Source: Massilia forsythiae (lineage in GTDB: Bacteria; Pseudomonadota; Gammaproteobacteria; Burkholderiales; Burkholderiaceae_D). From it: 64,000 nt of DNA. Numbering within the stretch: position 1 is the stretch's first letter; each line of letters opens with the position of its first letter. Positions 19,192 to 27,424 of the stretch are shown one piece after another. The stretch lies in the NCBI RefSeq assembly GCF_012849555.1, contig NZ_CP051685.1, positions 5,394,001-5,458,000 on the forward strand. The letters run 5' to 3'. The translations under genes and the position numbers were made by a program. The notes beneath the pieces are model-generated. The model worked only from the letters and a program-made list of their open reading frames with translations, was not told the DNA's origin and ran no database searches.

Positions 19192-19716
19192 ATGAAGCCA
19201 ATATTGTGGATTTTCCTGCTAGCGTGGCTTCCTGCGCATTCGCAGACGACAGGGTACTCAGGCAAGCCGTTTCCAGACTTTAGCGCTACCGCTTTAACGG
19301 GGAGGCTCGTCAATTCCACTCAGTTCTCTGGTCGACCTACAATATTGATTGTGACACCGAGCCAAGGAGCTGCTAAAGACACCCGTTTGTGGGTTCAGGC
19401 TTTGCGGAAAACTATCGACCAACGGAAGGTGCTGATCGGGGATATTTTGGCAATTGATCGGCCTCTTTTCATGAGCGAGGATGACATGCGAGTGCGCGCC
19501 AAGGAAAAGATTCCGGCTCAATATTACGACCAAACCTGGATCACAGACGAATCCCAAGTGAAACGTGTATTGCACATTCCGCGCGGATCAGACAGCGCAT
19601 TTTTATTCGTACTCGACGAACATGGAACGATTTCGCAGCGGATCAAGGGCCCCCCAACCAGCGCAAAAATCGCGGCGGTAGAAGAGGCTGTACGCGCCAA
19701 AAAGAGCCGACAATAA
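19192..19716 (+). CDS. Secreted thioredoxin-fold protein (YtfJ-like)
   Basis: About 174 residues from ATG 19192, which directly precedes a signal peptide (KPILWIFLLAWLPAHSQ). A TTG at 19138 would add 18 residues of doubtful value. The mature part opens GKPFPDFSATALTG-R-x2-NSTQFSGRPTILIVTPSQGAA, the start of a thioredoxin/peroxiredoxin fold, but the active-site Cys-x2-Cys is absent. That resembles the periplasmic YtfJ family. C-terminal FLFVLDEHGTISQRIKGP fits the last strands. Role unknown; it stands alone before an insertion-sequence cluster. Confidence 0.6.
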   Translation: MKPILWIFLLAWLPAHSQTTGYSGKPFPDFSATALTGRLVNSTQFSGRPTILIVTPSQGAAKDTRLWVQALRKTIDQRKVLIGDILAIDRPLFMSEDDMRVRAKEKIPAQYYDQTWITDESQVKRVLHIPRGSDSAFLFVLDEHGTISQRIKGPPTSAKIAAVEEAVRAKKSRQ

Positions 19717-19823
19717 AGGCGACTTTCTAGAAAAAATGCTGACCTTTGCACCGTGTTTTTCCACATGCGCTCAGTGGCGACGCGTTGAGACACGGAACTT
19801 TGGCCGCGCTTTGATTTTTCGTT

Positions 19824-20877
19824 GGCTTTGTTGCGTAAATTGAGCGAAGGCCGAGCTGACGCTATTTGTGATTCGTTTTATAACACTGGAACCGTAATCG
19901 GGGTGCCCAGCCGAATGAAGCGGTTCAGCACGGCAGCCCGCACCTGTAGCTCGGCGACCTGACGGTCGAAGTCGCGTGCCAAGACGCGTTCGCCCAGCAA
20001 CTTGAAGCAGCGCATCTTGGTTTCAACAAGACTACGCCGGTGGTAGCCGCTCCATCTCTTCCATATTGCCCGCCCCAGCCTCCAGCCTTTTTGTCGCCCA
20101 CAGGATGTCGTTACGTGCATCGGCGCCGCAGCGGTTTGCCTTCCAGGGCTTGGCGTTCTTGCGGGTTGGGATGATCGCCTGCGCAGCGCGCAACGCGATG
20201 GCTTCATGGCAGTCCTTCGTATCGTAGGCGCCGTCGCCACTGACGCTGGCAATGCGCTCGTCAGCAGGAATCTGGCTGAGCAGCGCTGGCAGGACAGGTG
20301 CATCGCCGATACTGTTATCCGTCACTTCCATAGCCCGGATCTCAAGCATGGACGCATCGATCCCTAGATGCACCTTGCGCCATTGGCGGCGGTAATCGGC
20401 GCCGTGCTTCTTCGTCTTCCATTCGCCTTCGCCCAGCATCTTGACGCCCGTGCTGTCCACCACCAGATGCAAGCCCGTTGTGGTTGGCACAGCGCCGATA
20501 GCGACCTGCAGCGTCTTTTGCCGCCGGCTGACTGTGCTGTAATCCGGCACCGGCCAGTCGAGCCCAGCCAGGTGCAGCAGGCTTTGCGTCATCCCCATGG
20601 CCTGGAGTAGTGGCAAATTGAAGAGGCACTTGATGCTCAGGCAGAACTGGATCGCCTCGTCGCTGAACGCCTGGCTGCGTCCGCGCTTGCCGCTCGGTTG
20701 CCCGTGCCAGTTCATCGCCGGGTCAAGCCAGATGAGCAGCAAGCCGCGTGATTTCAACGCTTCGTTGTACGTCTTCCAGTTGGTAGTGCGGTACTTCTGT
20801 GGAGCTGGTTTCATCCCGTTCAGGCTACCAGACCTACGCGTTCTACGCTGGTCGGGCCTGATTTACGCAACAAAGCC
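19824..20877 (-). mobile_element. IS903-type element (IS5 family) with perfect 17-bp ends
   Basis: GGCTTTGTTGCGTAAAT at 19824-19840 and its exact inverted complement at 20861-20877 bound a 1054-bp element. The ends resemble the published IS903 terminus, and the length is that of the group (about 1.05 kb). The expected 9-bp target duplication is not found: the left flank ends TTTTTCGTT and the right begins TCTTAGG, even after removing the neighbouring IS481-type insertion. The element may have been rearranged after insertion. Confidence 0.88.
19878..20814 (-). pseudogene. IS903-type transposase, frameshifted
   Basis: The first frame from ATG 20814 gives the N-terminal NWKTYNEALKSRG segment, VVDSTGVK (first catalytic Asp), SVSGDGAYDTK (second Asp) and IIPTRKNAKPW. 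The C-terminal YHRRSLVETKM segment with the catalytic Glu is in another frame that ends at 19878. The switch is at five T on the plus strand (20088-20092). Removing one base gives a continuous reading through to KRWSGYHRRS. It is thus a full-length transposase with a one-base homopolymer insertion, which may be real or a sequencing error. Confidence 0.85.
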
Positions 20878-20884
20878 TCTTAGG

Positions 20885-21964
20885 TGTTTAGACTCGTGGG
20901 ATCATGTACCCACCCGTAGCTGGCCGCTCTTCAAGGCCAGGAACGTTTTGCGTACACTGTTTCAATCTGATCTTTCGCCGACAATTCAATGACCCAAGCG
21001 CTGCACAGCCAAGCCCGCACTACTCACCTGATTCGCGAGGAAATTAGGAACTCGACGCTACCGCAAGCCGAACTGGCCAGGCTGTACAACGTTACGCGCC
21101 AGACTATCCGGAAGTGGCAAAACCGCGATTCGCCGGAAGACAAGTCGCACGCTCCGGTCAAGATGTACACCACACTTTCACCTGAACAGGAACTCATCGT
21201 GGTAGAGCTGCGCAAGACGCTGCTGTTACCGACCGACGACCTACTGGCGATCACGCGTGAATTCGTTAATCCTGCCGTTTCCCGCGCTGGTTTGGGACGC
21301 TGCCTGCGTCGTTATGGGGTCTCGGACCTGCGCGACCTGGTCGAGCAGGAAAACGCTGCGCCGGTCACGAAAAAGACCTTCAAGGATTACGAGCCAGGCT
21401 TCGTACACATCGATATCAAGTATCTGCCTCAAATGCCCGACGAAACGTCACGGCGTTACCTGTTCGTCGCCATCGACCGTGCCACGCGCTGGGTCTACAT
21501 CGGCCTGTACGCCGACCAAACCGACAGCAGCAGCGTCGATTTCCTGGCGAAGGTGCAGCAGGCCTGTCCCGTCAAGATCATCAAGCTGCTGACCGACAAC
21601 GGCAGCCAGTTCACGGATCGCTTCACCGCTGGCAGCAAGAAAAAGGAACCCAGCGGCACGCACGCGTTCGACCGGCTGTGCAAACAGCTTGGCATCGAGC
21701 ACCGCCTTATTCCGCCTTGTCACCCGCAGACCAATGGCATGGTCGAGCGCTTCAACGGCCGTATCAGCGACATCGTCAATCAAACACGTTTCGGCTCAGC
21801 CGCCGAACTGGAATCGACGCTGCGTAATTACGTCAAGATTTACAACCACTGCATTCCGCAGCGAGCCCTCGACCATAAAACACCTGTTCAAGCACTCAAA
21901 GACTGGCACGAAAAACGCCCCGAATTGTTCAGGAAACGCGTGTATAACCAGGCGGGTCTTGACA
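20885..21964 (+). mobile_element. IS481-type element with 6-bp target duplication
   Basis: Imperfect terminal repeats beginning TGT bound the element: TGTTTAGACTCG at 20885-20896 and the complement of CGGGTCTTGACA at 21953-21964. The flanks carry an identical hexamer CTTAGG at 20879-20884 and 21965-21970, the target-site duplication. The insertion point is 1 bp beyond the right end of the IS903-type element. The transposase stop codon lies inside the right-hand duplication, a compact layout known in IS481 elements. Confidence 0.85.
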
Positions 21965-21969
21965 CTTAG
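20989..21969 (+). CDS. IS481-family transposase
   Basis: A 326-residue intact transposase. Residues 18-48 form a helix-turn-helix (LARLYNVTRQTIRKWQNRD). The integrase core (rve) runs from about residue 135 to 265 with catalytic Asp in HIDIKYL, Asp in TDNGSQF and Glu in GMVERFNGR. The TAG stop (21967-21969) lies just outside the right terminal repeat, in the duplicated target. No frameshift is seen, so this copy could be active. Confidence 0.93.
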   Translation: MTQALHSQARTTHLIREEIRNSTLPQAELARLYNVTRQTIRKWQNRDSPEDKSHAPVKMYTTLSPEQELIVVELRKTLLLPTDDLLAITREFVNPAVSRAGLGRCLRRYGVSDLRDLVEQENAAPVTKKTFKDYEPGFVHIDIKYLPQMPDETSRRYLFVAIDRATRWVYIGLYADQTDSSSVDFLAKVQQACPVKIIKLLTDNGSQFTDRFTAGSKKKEPSGTHAFDRLCKQLGIEHRLIPPCHPQTNGMVERFNGRISDIVNQTRFGSAAELESTLRNYVKIYNHCIPQRALDHKTPVQALKDWHEKRPELFRKRVYNQAGLDT

Positions 21970-22326
21970 GTAGGTACCACACTGTCTTCTACAGCGATCT
22001 TACAACGCCTGCTTTGGGTCGATACGGCATGTCATGATATTCTGCAAACTTTTGGATAGGCAACCTTTTATGCCAGAGTGAACGGCCGAATTCGGTCATA
22101 AACAGTTATTTGCTTGAAAAGGTGACCTGCAACCATGACAGACGAACATAACACTATGTTCATACTCTTGGTTTTTTGACGGGGGTGTTGCTCTTCCGTA
22201 GAAAATAAATAAATAGCGGAGCGAATAGAGTTACTATCCAGTTTAGATACTAGTTTTTCATCAATCCTTGTACTCTATTTCAACGCTACTGAATGATTCC
22301 TAACCTTTAGCCTCCAAGGTTTATCC
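21970..22326. other. AT-rich spacer before the histidine kinase
   Basis: About 360 bases after the IS481 element with no coding frame. It will contain the kinase promoter; AT-rich DNA at 22200-22290 is a candidate, but no defined box is called. Confidence 0.5.
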
Positions 22327-23466
22327 ATGCTGAGTAGCTTTCTTGACAATAATCGAGCTGATCTGATCGCTCGATGCGCAGCCAAAGTCGCCAAACGCCC
22401 GACGCGCAATGCTTCCCAAAGACAACTTGAGACTGGCATTCCGATTTTTCTTGAGCAGCTCATCCAGACACTCGACGCGGAAAGCGACGGCGATGCATCG
22501 GAGGGTGTGCGAATTTCGGGACCGGCAGGAGGGGAGCACACAACCGTTTCAGAAATACGTTCTACAGCCATGGAGCATGGTAAGGCGTTACTGGCGCTTG
22601 AATATACCTTTGACCAAGTGGTGCACGACTACGGTGATCTATGCCAGGCGATTACGGACTTGGCAGTTGAACGCGACGCACCATTTTCGATTGAAGAGTA
22701 TCGAACGCTCAACCGTTGCCTAGACAACGCGATCGCGGCTGCAGTGACTGAGTTCAGTACGCAGCGCGACATCGCGACTCAACTGCGTCAAACGAGTGAG
22801 GGCAACCAGCGTTTGGGATACTTGATGCATGAGCTTCGCAATGCGCTCAGTTCCGGCATGTTGGCTGCAGCGGCCATGAAAGCAGGAAATTTGTCAGTTG
22901 GCGGCGCTACTGGCTCAGTGCTCCAACGAAGCCACGCCGCCATGGCTCGAATAATCAACCGGGCACTGGACGAGGTAAAAGCCGACAATGCACAGCTTGA
23001 TACGTCGTCCATTTTCGCCGTGGACGAATTTATCCGCGAAGCCCACGAAGCGGGGCAGCTCGACGCCGAAGCGCGCGGACTCAAACTTGTTGCGTTAGAA
23101 GTCGACCCGGGTCTTGTGGTAGAGGCCCACCGAGATCTTTTGCTTGGCGCATTGACCAACTTGATTGGCAATGCCTTAAAGTTCACCTTGCCAAATACGA
23201 CAGTAACATTGACAGCACATGCAGTAAGCGACCGCGTATTCATCGAGGTGAGCGACCATTGCGGGGGACTGCGACAAGGTGACGCAGAGCGTATATTTAT
23301 ACCATTCAGCCAGCGTGGCGACGACAAGACAGGCCTTGGTTTAGGTCTATCTATCGCAAGAGAAAGTGTACATGCCGATGGCGGAACCTTGACTGTGCGC
23401 AACCTACCCGGTCATGGATGTGTGTTTACGATCAACCTTCCTATACGTCTACAGCGCGCTTGGTAG
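22327..23466 (+). CDS. Sensor histidine kinase with RsbRD-like N-terminal domain
   Basis: A 379-residue soluble kinase. Residues 1-145 are helical and match the RsbRD/RsbT-antagonist N-terminal type (FLDNNRADLIARC and LALEYTFDQVVHDYGDL). The dimerisation box has His168 in LMHELRNAL. The ATP-binding domain shows the N box (LTNLIGNALKFT), G1 (SDHCGGL), and G2 (KTGLGLGLSIARES). With no membrane segment it must sense a cytoplasmic signal or a partner. No response regulator gene is adjacent, so it is an orphan. ATG 22327 is the first in-frame start. Confidence 0.9.
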   Translation: MLSSFLDNNRADLIARCAAKVAKRPTRNASQRQLETGIPIFLEQLIQTLDAESDGDASEGVRISGPAGGEHTTVSEIRSTAMEHGKALLALEYTFDQVVHDYGDLCQAITDLAVERDAPFSIEEYRTLNRCLDNAIAAAVTEFSTQRDIATQLRQTSEGNQRLGYLMHELRNALSSGMLAAAAMKAGNLSVGGATGSVLQRSHAAMARIINRALDEVKADNAQLDTSSIFAVDEFIREAHEAGQLDAEARGLKLVALEVDPGLVVEAHRDLLLGALTNLIGNALKFTLPNTTVTLTAHAVSDRVFIEVSDHCGGLRQGDAERIFIPFSQRGDDKTGLGLGLSIARESVHADGGTLTVRNLPGHGCVFTINLPIRLQRAW

Positions 23467-23746
23467 TGCTCCCGGGATTACTAAAATATTCTGAGTCCCT
23501 GCAGGTCACAATAGATGTGAAGTTAAAAGGTTTATTGCCGCAAAGACACTTACGTGCATCAGTGTTAAACAGGGTGTTTCACCAGTCTCGAAAGTCTGCT
23601 TCGGGTCGGTTCCGGCCGGTCGTGACCGTTCGTGACTTTTCCGCTCAGGCAACCTGCTATGCTGAGTTGGCTGTTCGCAGCGGGCCAAGCAACGATGGCG
23701 GCATGAGCGATTACAATCAGATTATGATCGAAATGAGAACTACAAA

Positions 23747-24157
23747 ATGAACGCTCCTTTCTCAGGTGGGTGTGCCTGCGGAGCGATCCGCTACACAAGC
23801 GAGCAAGAGCCGCTTGCAATGCTCAACTGCCACTGCAGTGATTGCCAGCTCTCAAGCGGGGCTCCTTTTGCGTCTGGCGTTGTCGTTCGGAGCGGATCTC
23901 TTCAAGTCAGTGGGACGCGCAAGACCTATAACGTTACTGCAAGCAGCGGTAGACTTGTCACCCGTAGTTTTTGCCCCGACTGTGGCACGCCACTATTCAC
24001 GAGCAGCGCAGCGAATCCGAAACTCATGTCTATCCGATTCCCGTCGTTAGACGACACTACCGACTTCAAACCCATGCTAGACATCTACACTGCCAGTGCG
24101 CAGCAATGGGTTTGCCTTGATGCGACAATTCCTCAATTTCCGGGCTCGCCTCAGTGA
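23747..24157 (+). CDS. GFA/CENP-V family zinc protein
   Basis: A 136-residue protein of the glutathione-dependent formaldehyde-activating (GFA) fold. The zinc ligands are visible: GGCACGAIRY (two Cys), NCHCSDCQ (three Cys) and FCPDCGTPLF (two Cys). Some family members bind glutathione adducts of formaldehyde, but most are uncharacterised, so the enzyme name should not be taken literally. It stands alone, 280 bp after the histidine kinase. Confidence 0.88.
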   Translation: MNAPFSGGCACGAIRYTSEQEPLAMLNCHCSDCQLSSGAPFASGVVVRSGSLQVSGTRKTYNVTASSGRLVTRSFCPDCGTPLFTSSAANPKLMSIRFPSLDDTTDFKPMLDIYTASAQQWVCLDATIPQFPGSPQ

Positions 24158-24347
24158 TCCTAAACGCCTTGGTTTCTAAATAATGTTGGTCAAGTAAGCA
24201 AAGTAAAAAAGCCGATTTAAGCTGTTCTCGACGGTCAACTTTTGGTTGATAACGGCCCGTCGAGGTAGGTCTGCAACCGGCTAGAAGCGGTCTCACCTCG
24301 ACTGCATTCGGCAGGTGAAACGCCCCTGCATCAGCTAGGAAGGAACT

Positions 24348-24715
24348 ATGAGTCTCATCCCGTCTACATGCCCAAAGTTAATTGAAGTCCTTGACGAGTT
24401 GCGCAAGCTCGAACCGCTGCTCCATGCTGGACACGATGCCGAGCGCATGGTTGCGCCTATTTTTCGGAAGTGGGCGCATCCGGACAGCGCTATGGCAGGC
24501 AGGATGTCCTTAACGTGCTACGCGAACGTGCCACCAGTCTCGCGCCCGACGATTGGCGCGCCGAAGATTTCGATTTGGCCCCGGCCGGTACCGACCACTA
24601 TTTGCTCACATGCACTCTGCGTCAGCCGGAGCGTGTTACACGCAGGGTGACGGTATGGCAACGCTGCGGCGGACAATGACAGGCGATTTACCATCAAGGA
24701 ACGGTCGTCACCTGA
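24348..24715 (+). pseudogene. DUF4440/NTF2-like protein, broken by a frameshift and a stop
   Basis: Starting at ATG 24348, with AGGAAGGAAC just upstream, the frame encodes an NTF2-like DUF4440 protein (LDELRKLEPLLHAGHDAER). At about 24464-24469 it shifts. Adding one G gives the family's normal FREVGASGQRYGRQDVLNVL reading, which continues in the second frame through DHYLLTCTLRQPERVTRR and VTVWQR. That frame meets TGA at 24677-24679 where relatives have Trp, and beyond it QAIYHQGTVVT follows up to a second stop at 24713. Two independent lesions make a true pseudogene likely here. Confidence 0.72.
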
Positions 24716-24896
24716 GTCTTCACATCTGCCGAAGACCGCTTTGGGTCGAACGCGGTCGTACGACCGGCACGGTACGGAGCTCGTTGAGGAGTCCGTACTT
24801 ACTGCCCGGCGCCAGGCCTGTTCCATTGGCAAAGCCGCACATTCGTCCTCGTCTCTTGGCAGACCCAGAGCAGAGGCGCGGGCTAAATCGGCGAAA

Positions 24897-24967
24897 AGTT
24901 CCACCTTTACTTCATTTCTTCGGCGAGTTTCACTTTTACTTCATAAAGAGTTTCACTTTTACTTCAT
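24897..24967. repeat. Three direct 19-bp repeats, IS-end-like
   Basis: Copies start at 24897 (AGTTCCACCTTTACTTCAT, diverged at two positions), 24926 and 24949 (both AGTTTCACTTTTACTTCAT), spaced 29 and 23 bases. Closely spaced multiple terminal repeats of this kind are a known feature of IS21-family ends. No istA/istB genes are nearby, so this would be a remnant. The LysM/amidase gene loses its N-terminus just to the right. Confidence 0.6.
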
Positions 24968-24994
24968 CGGACGGCCGACGATACATTCAAGCAT

Positions 24995-25876
24995 TTGGGC
25001 GAACTCGCCATCGACAAGCTCGCATCGGTGTGGACATTGGTCGCCCCCAACGAGCGCGTGTCGATCAAGACGCATCTGCATGATGTCCCAAAGGACGACG
25101 GTACACGCGTGGCCAGCGGTACGCACAAGGTTACCCCTGGCGAAACCGTTTCGCGCATTGCGCGTGATAATGGAACGACTTACCAGGAGATCTGCAAATT
25201 GAACGGGATAGAGAAGCCATACACCATCTACCCCGGCCAGATCCTCAAGCTTCCTCCCAAGCATGGCAAGAAGGCACCCGTGCCGCCCGCGCCGTACCAT
25301 GGCCAGCCGGCTACACACGCGCCAGTGCCCGACCGCGCACCGCGTGCCGCCGCGGCATTGCCGGGAAAACCGGCGGTCAGCGAAAAGCGCGACCAGGAAA
25401 GCCGGCATCCCGTCGCGGATGTCGTGGCGACTACGCCATCCGACAGGATCGCGGCCGCGATCGCCTACGCGATGAAACACAAGGAACCGAAGTCAGTGCA
25501 TCTGTGCCTGAAATATGTCAAGAGGGCCCTGTTTGCCTCGAAGGCGATCCGGTCCTATCCAGGCATCATCGCGGCCAAGGATTTCGGCCCTTTCCTCGGC
25601 AAGGAAGGTTTCGACAATCTCCTGGAGAGCAAGCCAGGCGCTAATCTGAAGAATGCGCCAATCGGATCAATCATCATCTACAGGCCTGTTGAAATGCAGG
25701 CATACCATGGAAAAACCATCTACGGCCACATCGAAATCAAGACCGAACATGGCTACGTCAGCGATTTCTTTACCGAGCGTCCGACGTATGGCACCGATGC
25801 GGTCACGATGGTATCGCCGGTTGGTAGGAGAATTCCCGTGAGTTACAAGGTCATCGGCATATGGTTCAAGGAATGA
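24995..25876 (+). CDS. LysM protein with papain-like amidase C-terminus; likely 5'-truncated effector
   Basis: A 293-residue frame from TTG 24995, open upstream to the repeat cluster at 24967, so the original N-terminus was probably lost. One LysM domain lies at about residues 42-88 (HKVTPGETVSRIARDNG and YPGQILKLPP). A Pro/Ala-rich linker runs to about residue 145. The C-terminal domain has Cys171 in HLCLKYVKRAL and His245 in YGHIEIKTEHGYVSDF, a Cys/His arrangement like NlpC/P60 or CHAP peptidoglycan amidases. One base separates it from a secreted protein, followed by a PAAR gene, a layout typical of type VI secretion effector/immunity cassettes. The role is inference. Confidence 0.65.
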   Translation: MGELAIDKLASVWTLVAPNERVSIKTHLHDVPKDDGTRVASGTHKVTPGETVSRIARDNGTTYQEICKLNGIEKPYTIYPGQILKLPPKHGKKAPVPPAPYHGQPATHAPVPDRAPRAAAALPGKPAVSEKRDQESRHPVADVVATTPSDRIAAAIAYAMKHKEPKSVHLCLKYVKRALFASKAIRSYPGIIAAKDFGPFLGKEGFDNLLESKPGANLKNAPIGSIIIYRPVEMQAYHGKTIYGHIEIKTEHGYVSDFFTERPTYGTDAVTMVSPVGRRIPVSYKVIGIWFKE

Positions 25877-25877
25877 A

Positions 25878-26366
25878 ATGAAAAAAAAATGTCTGGCATG
25901 GATGGTCGTCATGACTGTCGCTTCCAAGGCGGCGCATGCGCAGGATGGCGCTTCGCCGCGGCCCGCGCTCGCCTGTCCGGTCATTCACGCCGCGCCGCAG
26001 CAAGTGACTGAACGCATGGTGAAAGACGTGACCGACACGCTCAACAGGACGTTCGACGATGCCCTGGGTCCGGATGCTAGGCGCCTGGATCAGCCGAAAG
26101 TCGTCGCCAGGCTGGCTGCGCGCACGGTCGACGAGCAACGCATGGCCAGGCTGGCGCAGGCAGCCGGTTGCGCTGCCCTGATCGATGAACGGTCGTCATG
26201 TGCACAGTACTTCGATACCGAACTCGGCGAACCGCTCTCGTTGTTCATGCGCATGAAGAAAACCGCACCATTGCGCAGGCAGTTCGAACAGGCAGTGGCG
26301 CGCTTGCCTGCCGCGCCGCTCAAGCGCGCCGCCCAAGCCTGCATCAGGTTGATTGGTAAGCCATGA
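25878..26366 (+). CDS. Secreted protein, candidate immunity protein of the amidase
   Basis: A 162-residue protein with a signal peptide (residues 1-22, ending near AAHAQ) and four cysteines in the mature part, which could form disulfides. It starts one base after the upstream amidase-like gene and overlaps the PAAR gene by four bases. I recognise no family. Position and export to the periplasm, where a peptidoglycan amidase would act, make it the natural candidate for self-protection. This is inference from context only. Confidence 0.55.
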   Translation: MKKKCLAWMVVMTVASKAAHAQDGASPRPALACPVIHAAPQQVTERMVKDVTDTLNRTFDDALGPDARRLDQPKVVARLAARTVDEQRMARLAQAAGCAALIDERSSCAQYFDTELGEPLSLFMRMKKTAPLRRQFEQAVARLPAAPLKRAAQACIRLIGKP

Positions 26367-26623
26367 ACCGGGCGCTGATACGGGTGGGCGACCCCACTTC
26401 GCACGGCGGCAAGGTGCTCGAAGGCAGCCCGAATTTCATCGTGGACGGCAAACCGGTCGCCCGTCTCGGCGACAAAGCGAGTTGCCCCATCCACGGCGAT
26501 ACCGCCATCGATAGCGGCAGCAAACATTACTTCACGGACGCCAAGCCTACGGCGCGCGACGGCGACACGACTGCCTGTGGCGCCACCTTGGCCGCGACAC
26601 ACACCCACTACCTCATTCGCTAG
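26363..26623 (+). CDS. PAAR-domain protein
   Basis: An 86-residue single-domain PAAR protein: IRVGDPTSHGGKVLEGS, VARLGDKASCPIHGDTAID and ARDGDTTACGATLAAT. The Cys and His residues are those that bind zinc at the tip of the PAAR cone. PAAR proteins cap the VgrG spike of the type VI secretion system and help load effectors. No VgrG, Hcp or tube/sheath genes are in the window, so it is an orphan cassette. It overlaps the preceding gene by four bases (ATGA). Confidence 0.85.
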   Translation: MNRALIRVGDPTSHGGKVLEGSPNFIVDGKPVARLGDKASCPIHGDTAIDSGSKHYFTDAKPTARDGDTTACGATLAATHTHYLIR

Positions 26624-26635
26624 CATCCAATCGAT

Positions 26636-27277
26636 ATGAAGCATATGCACTCCCGGCGCCTTCTAGGCGTGCTCCTGACCTGTGCCCTGGTCGCGTGCTC
26701 CGGACGAAAAGACATCGCTCCCGTACCCTCGGCCGCAGACGTCGCTTCCGTCCCGGCAAGCGCTACCCCTGGCCCGCCGGCTGCACCCGCCACCGGCATA
26801 GCCGGCGCCGCGACCGGTGCGGTCGCCAGGAAAACGGTGCTGGATTGCGACGACCGCAGTATCATCGTCGAGGCGACGTGCAGCCCCTTGAATGGCCCGC
26901 GCATGCTTGCCTGCACCGCGCAATCCCTCACCGTGAGCAGTCATCCGGGTGGGGAAGTAAAATCGGTGCACCGGTTCATGCCGCAACCGGGCGCCGACGG
27001 CGACCCGCCGCTGGTGGAAGAAAAAGTCGGCACGCTCAGTTGCCTTCGTACGGAAGCGAACGAGCGCTACATCGTGGCGAGCATGTACAACGGCGGCAAT
27101 TGCGAACAATGCGAATGGCACGAAGCCTACGACTGGACAGGCCGCCTGGTGGCGTCGGACCGCGATCGCAGCAAGACGAATGCCGTGCTGGGTGAACTGC
27201 TGACGGATTCCTCCCGACACGGCAGCAGTGTGATCGCGAAAAAGGAGCTGGTTGGTTTTTATTCGGCGACGCCGTAA
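26636..27277 (+). CDS. Lipoprotein of unknown function
   Basis: A 213-residue lipoprotein with lipobox ALVAC (Cys21), then an Ala/Pro-rich linker to about residue 60. The mature domain (about residues 62-210) contains a C-x2-C (GNCEQCEWHEAYDW) and three further cysteines. It follows the PAAR gene by 12 bases in the same direction and probably belongs to the cassette, perhaps as a second immunity or accessory protein. No family is recognised. Confidence 0.65.
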   Translation: MKHMHSRRLLGVLLTCALVACSGRKDIAPVPSAADVASVPASATPGPPAAPATGIAGAATGAVARKTVLDCDDRSIIVEATCSPLNGPRMLACTAQSLTVSSHPGGEVKSVHRFMPQPGADGDPPLVEEKVGTLSCLRTEANERYIVASMYNGGNCEQCEWHEAYDWTGRLVASDRDRSKTNAVLGELLTDSSRHGSSVIAKKELVGFYSATP

Positions 27278-27424
27278 TTTGCAACCGCCGACTTACCGTC
27301 GAAGCGGCTGCCTGCGCCGAGGTGGTCGGGAGTTCCCCGCCGATTTTTGCGCATGCCGTGACACCTCGCCATACTGGGGGTGCAGGACCTACCCATCGGC
27401 GTCAGTCCGATGGGGCGTTGCCGT

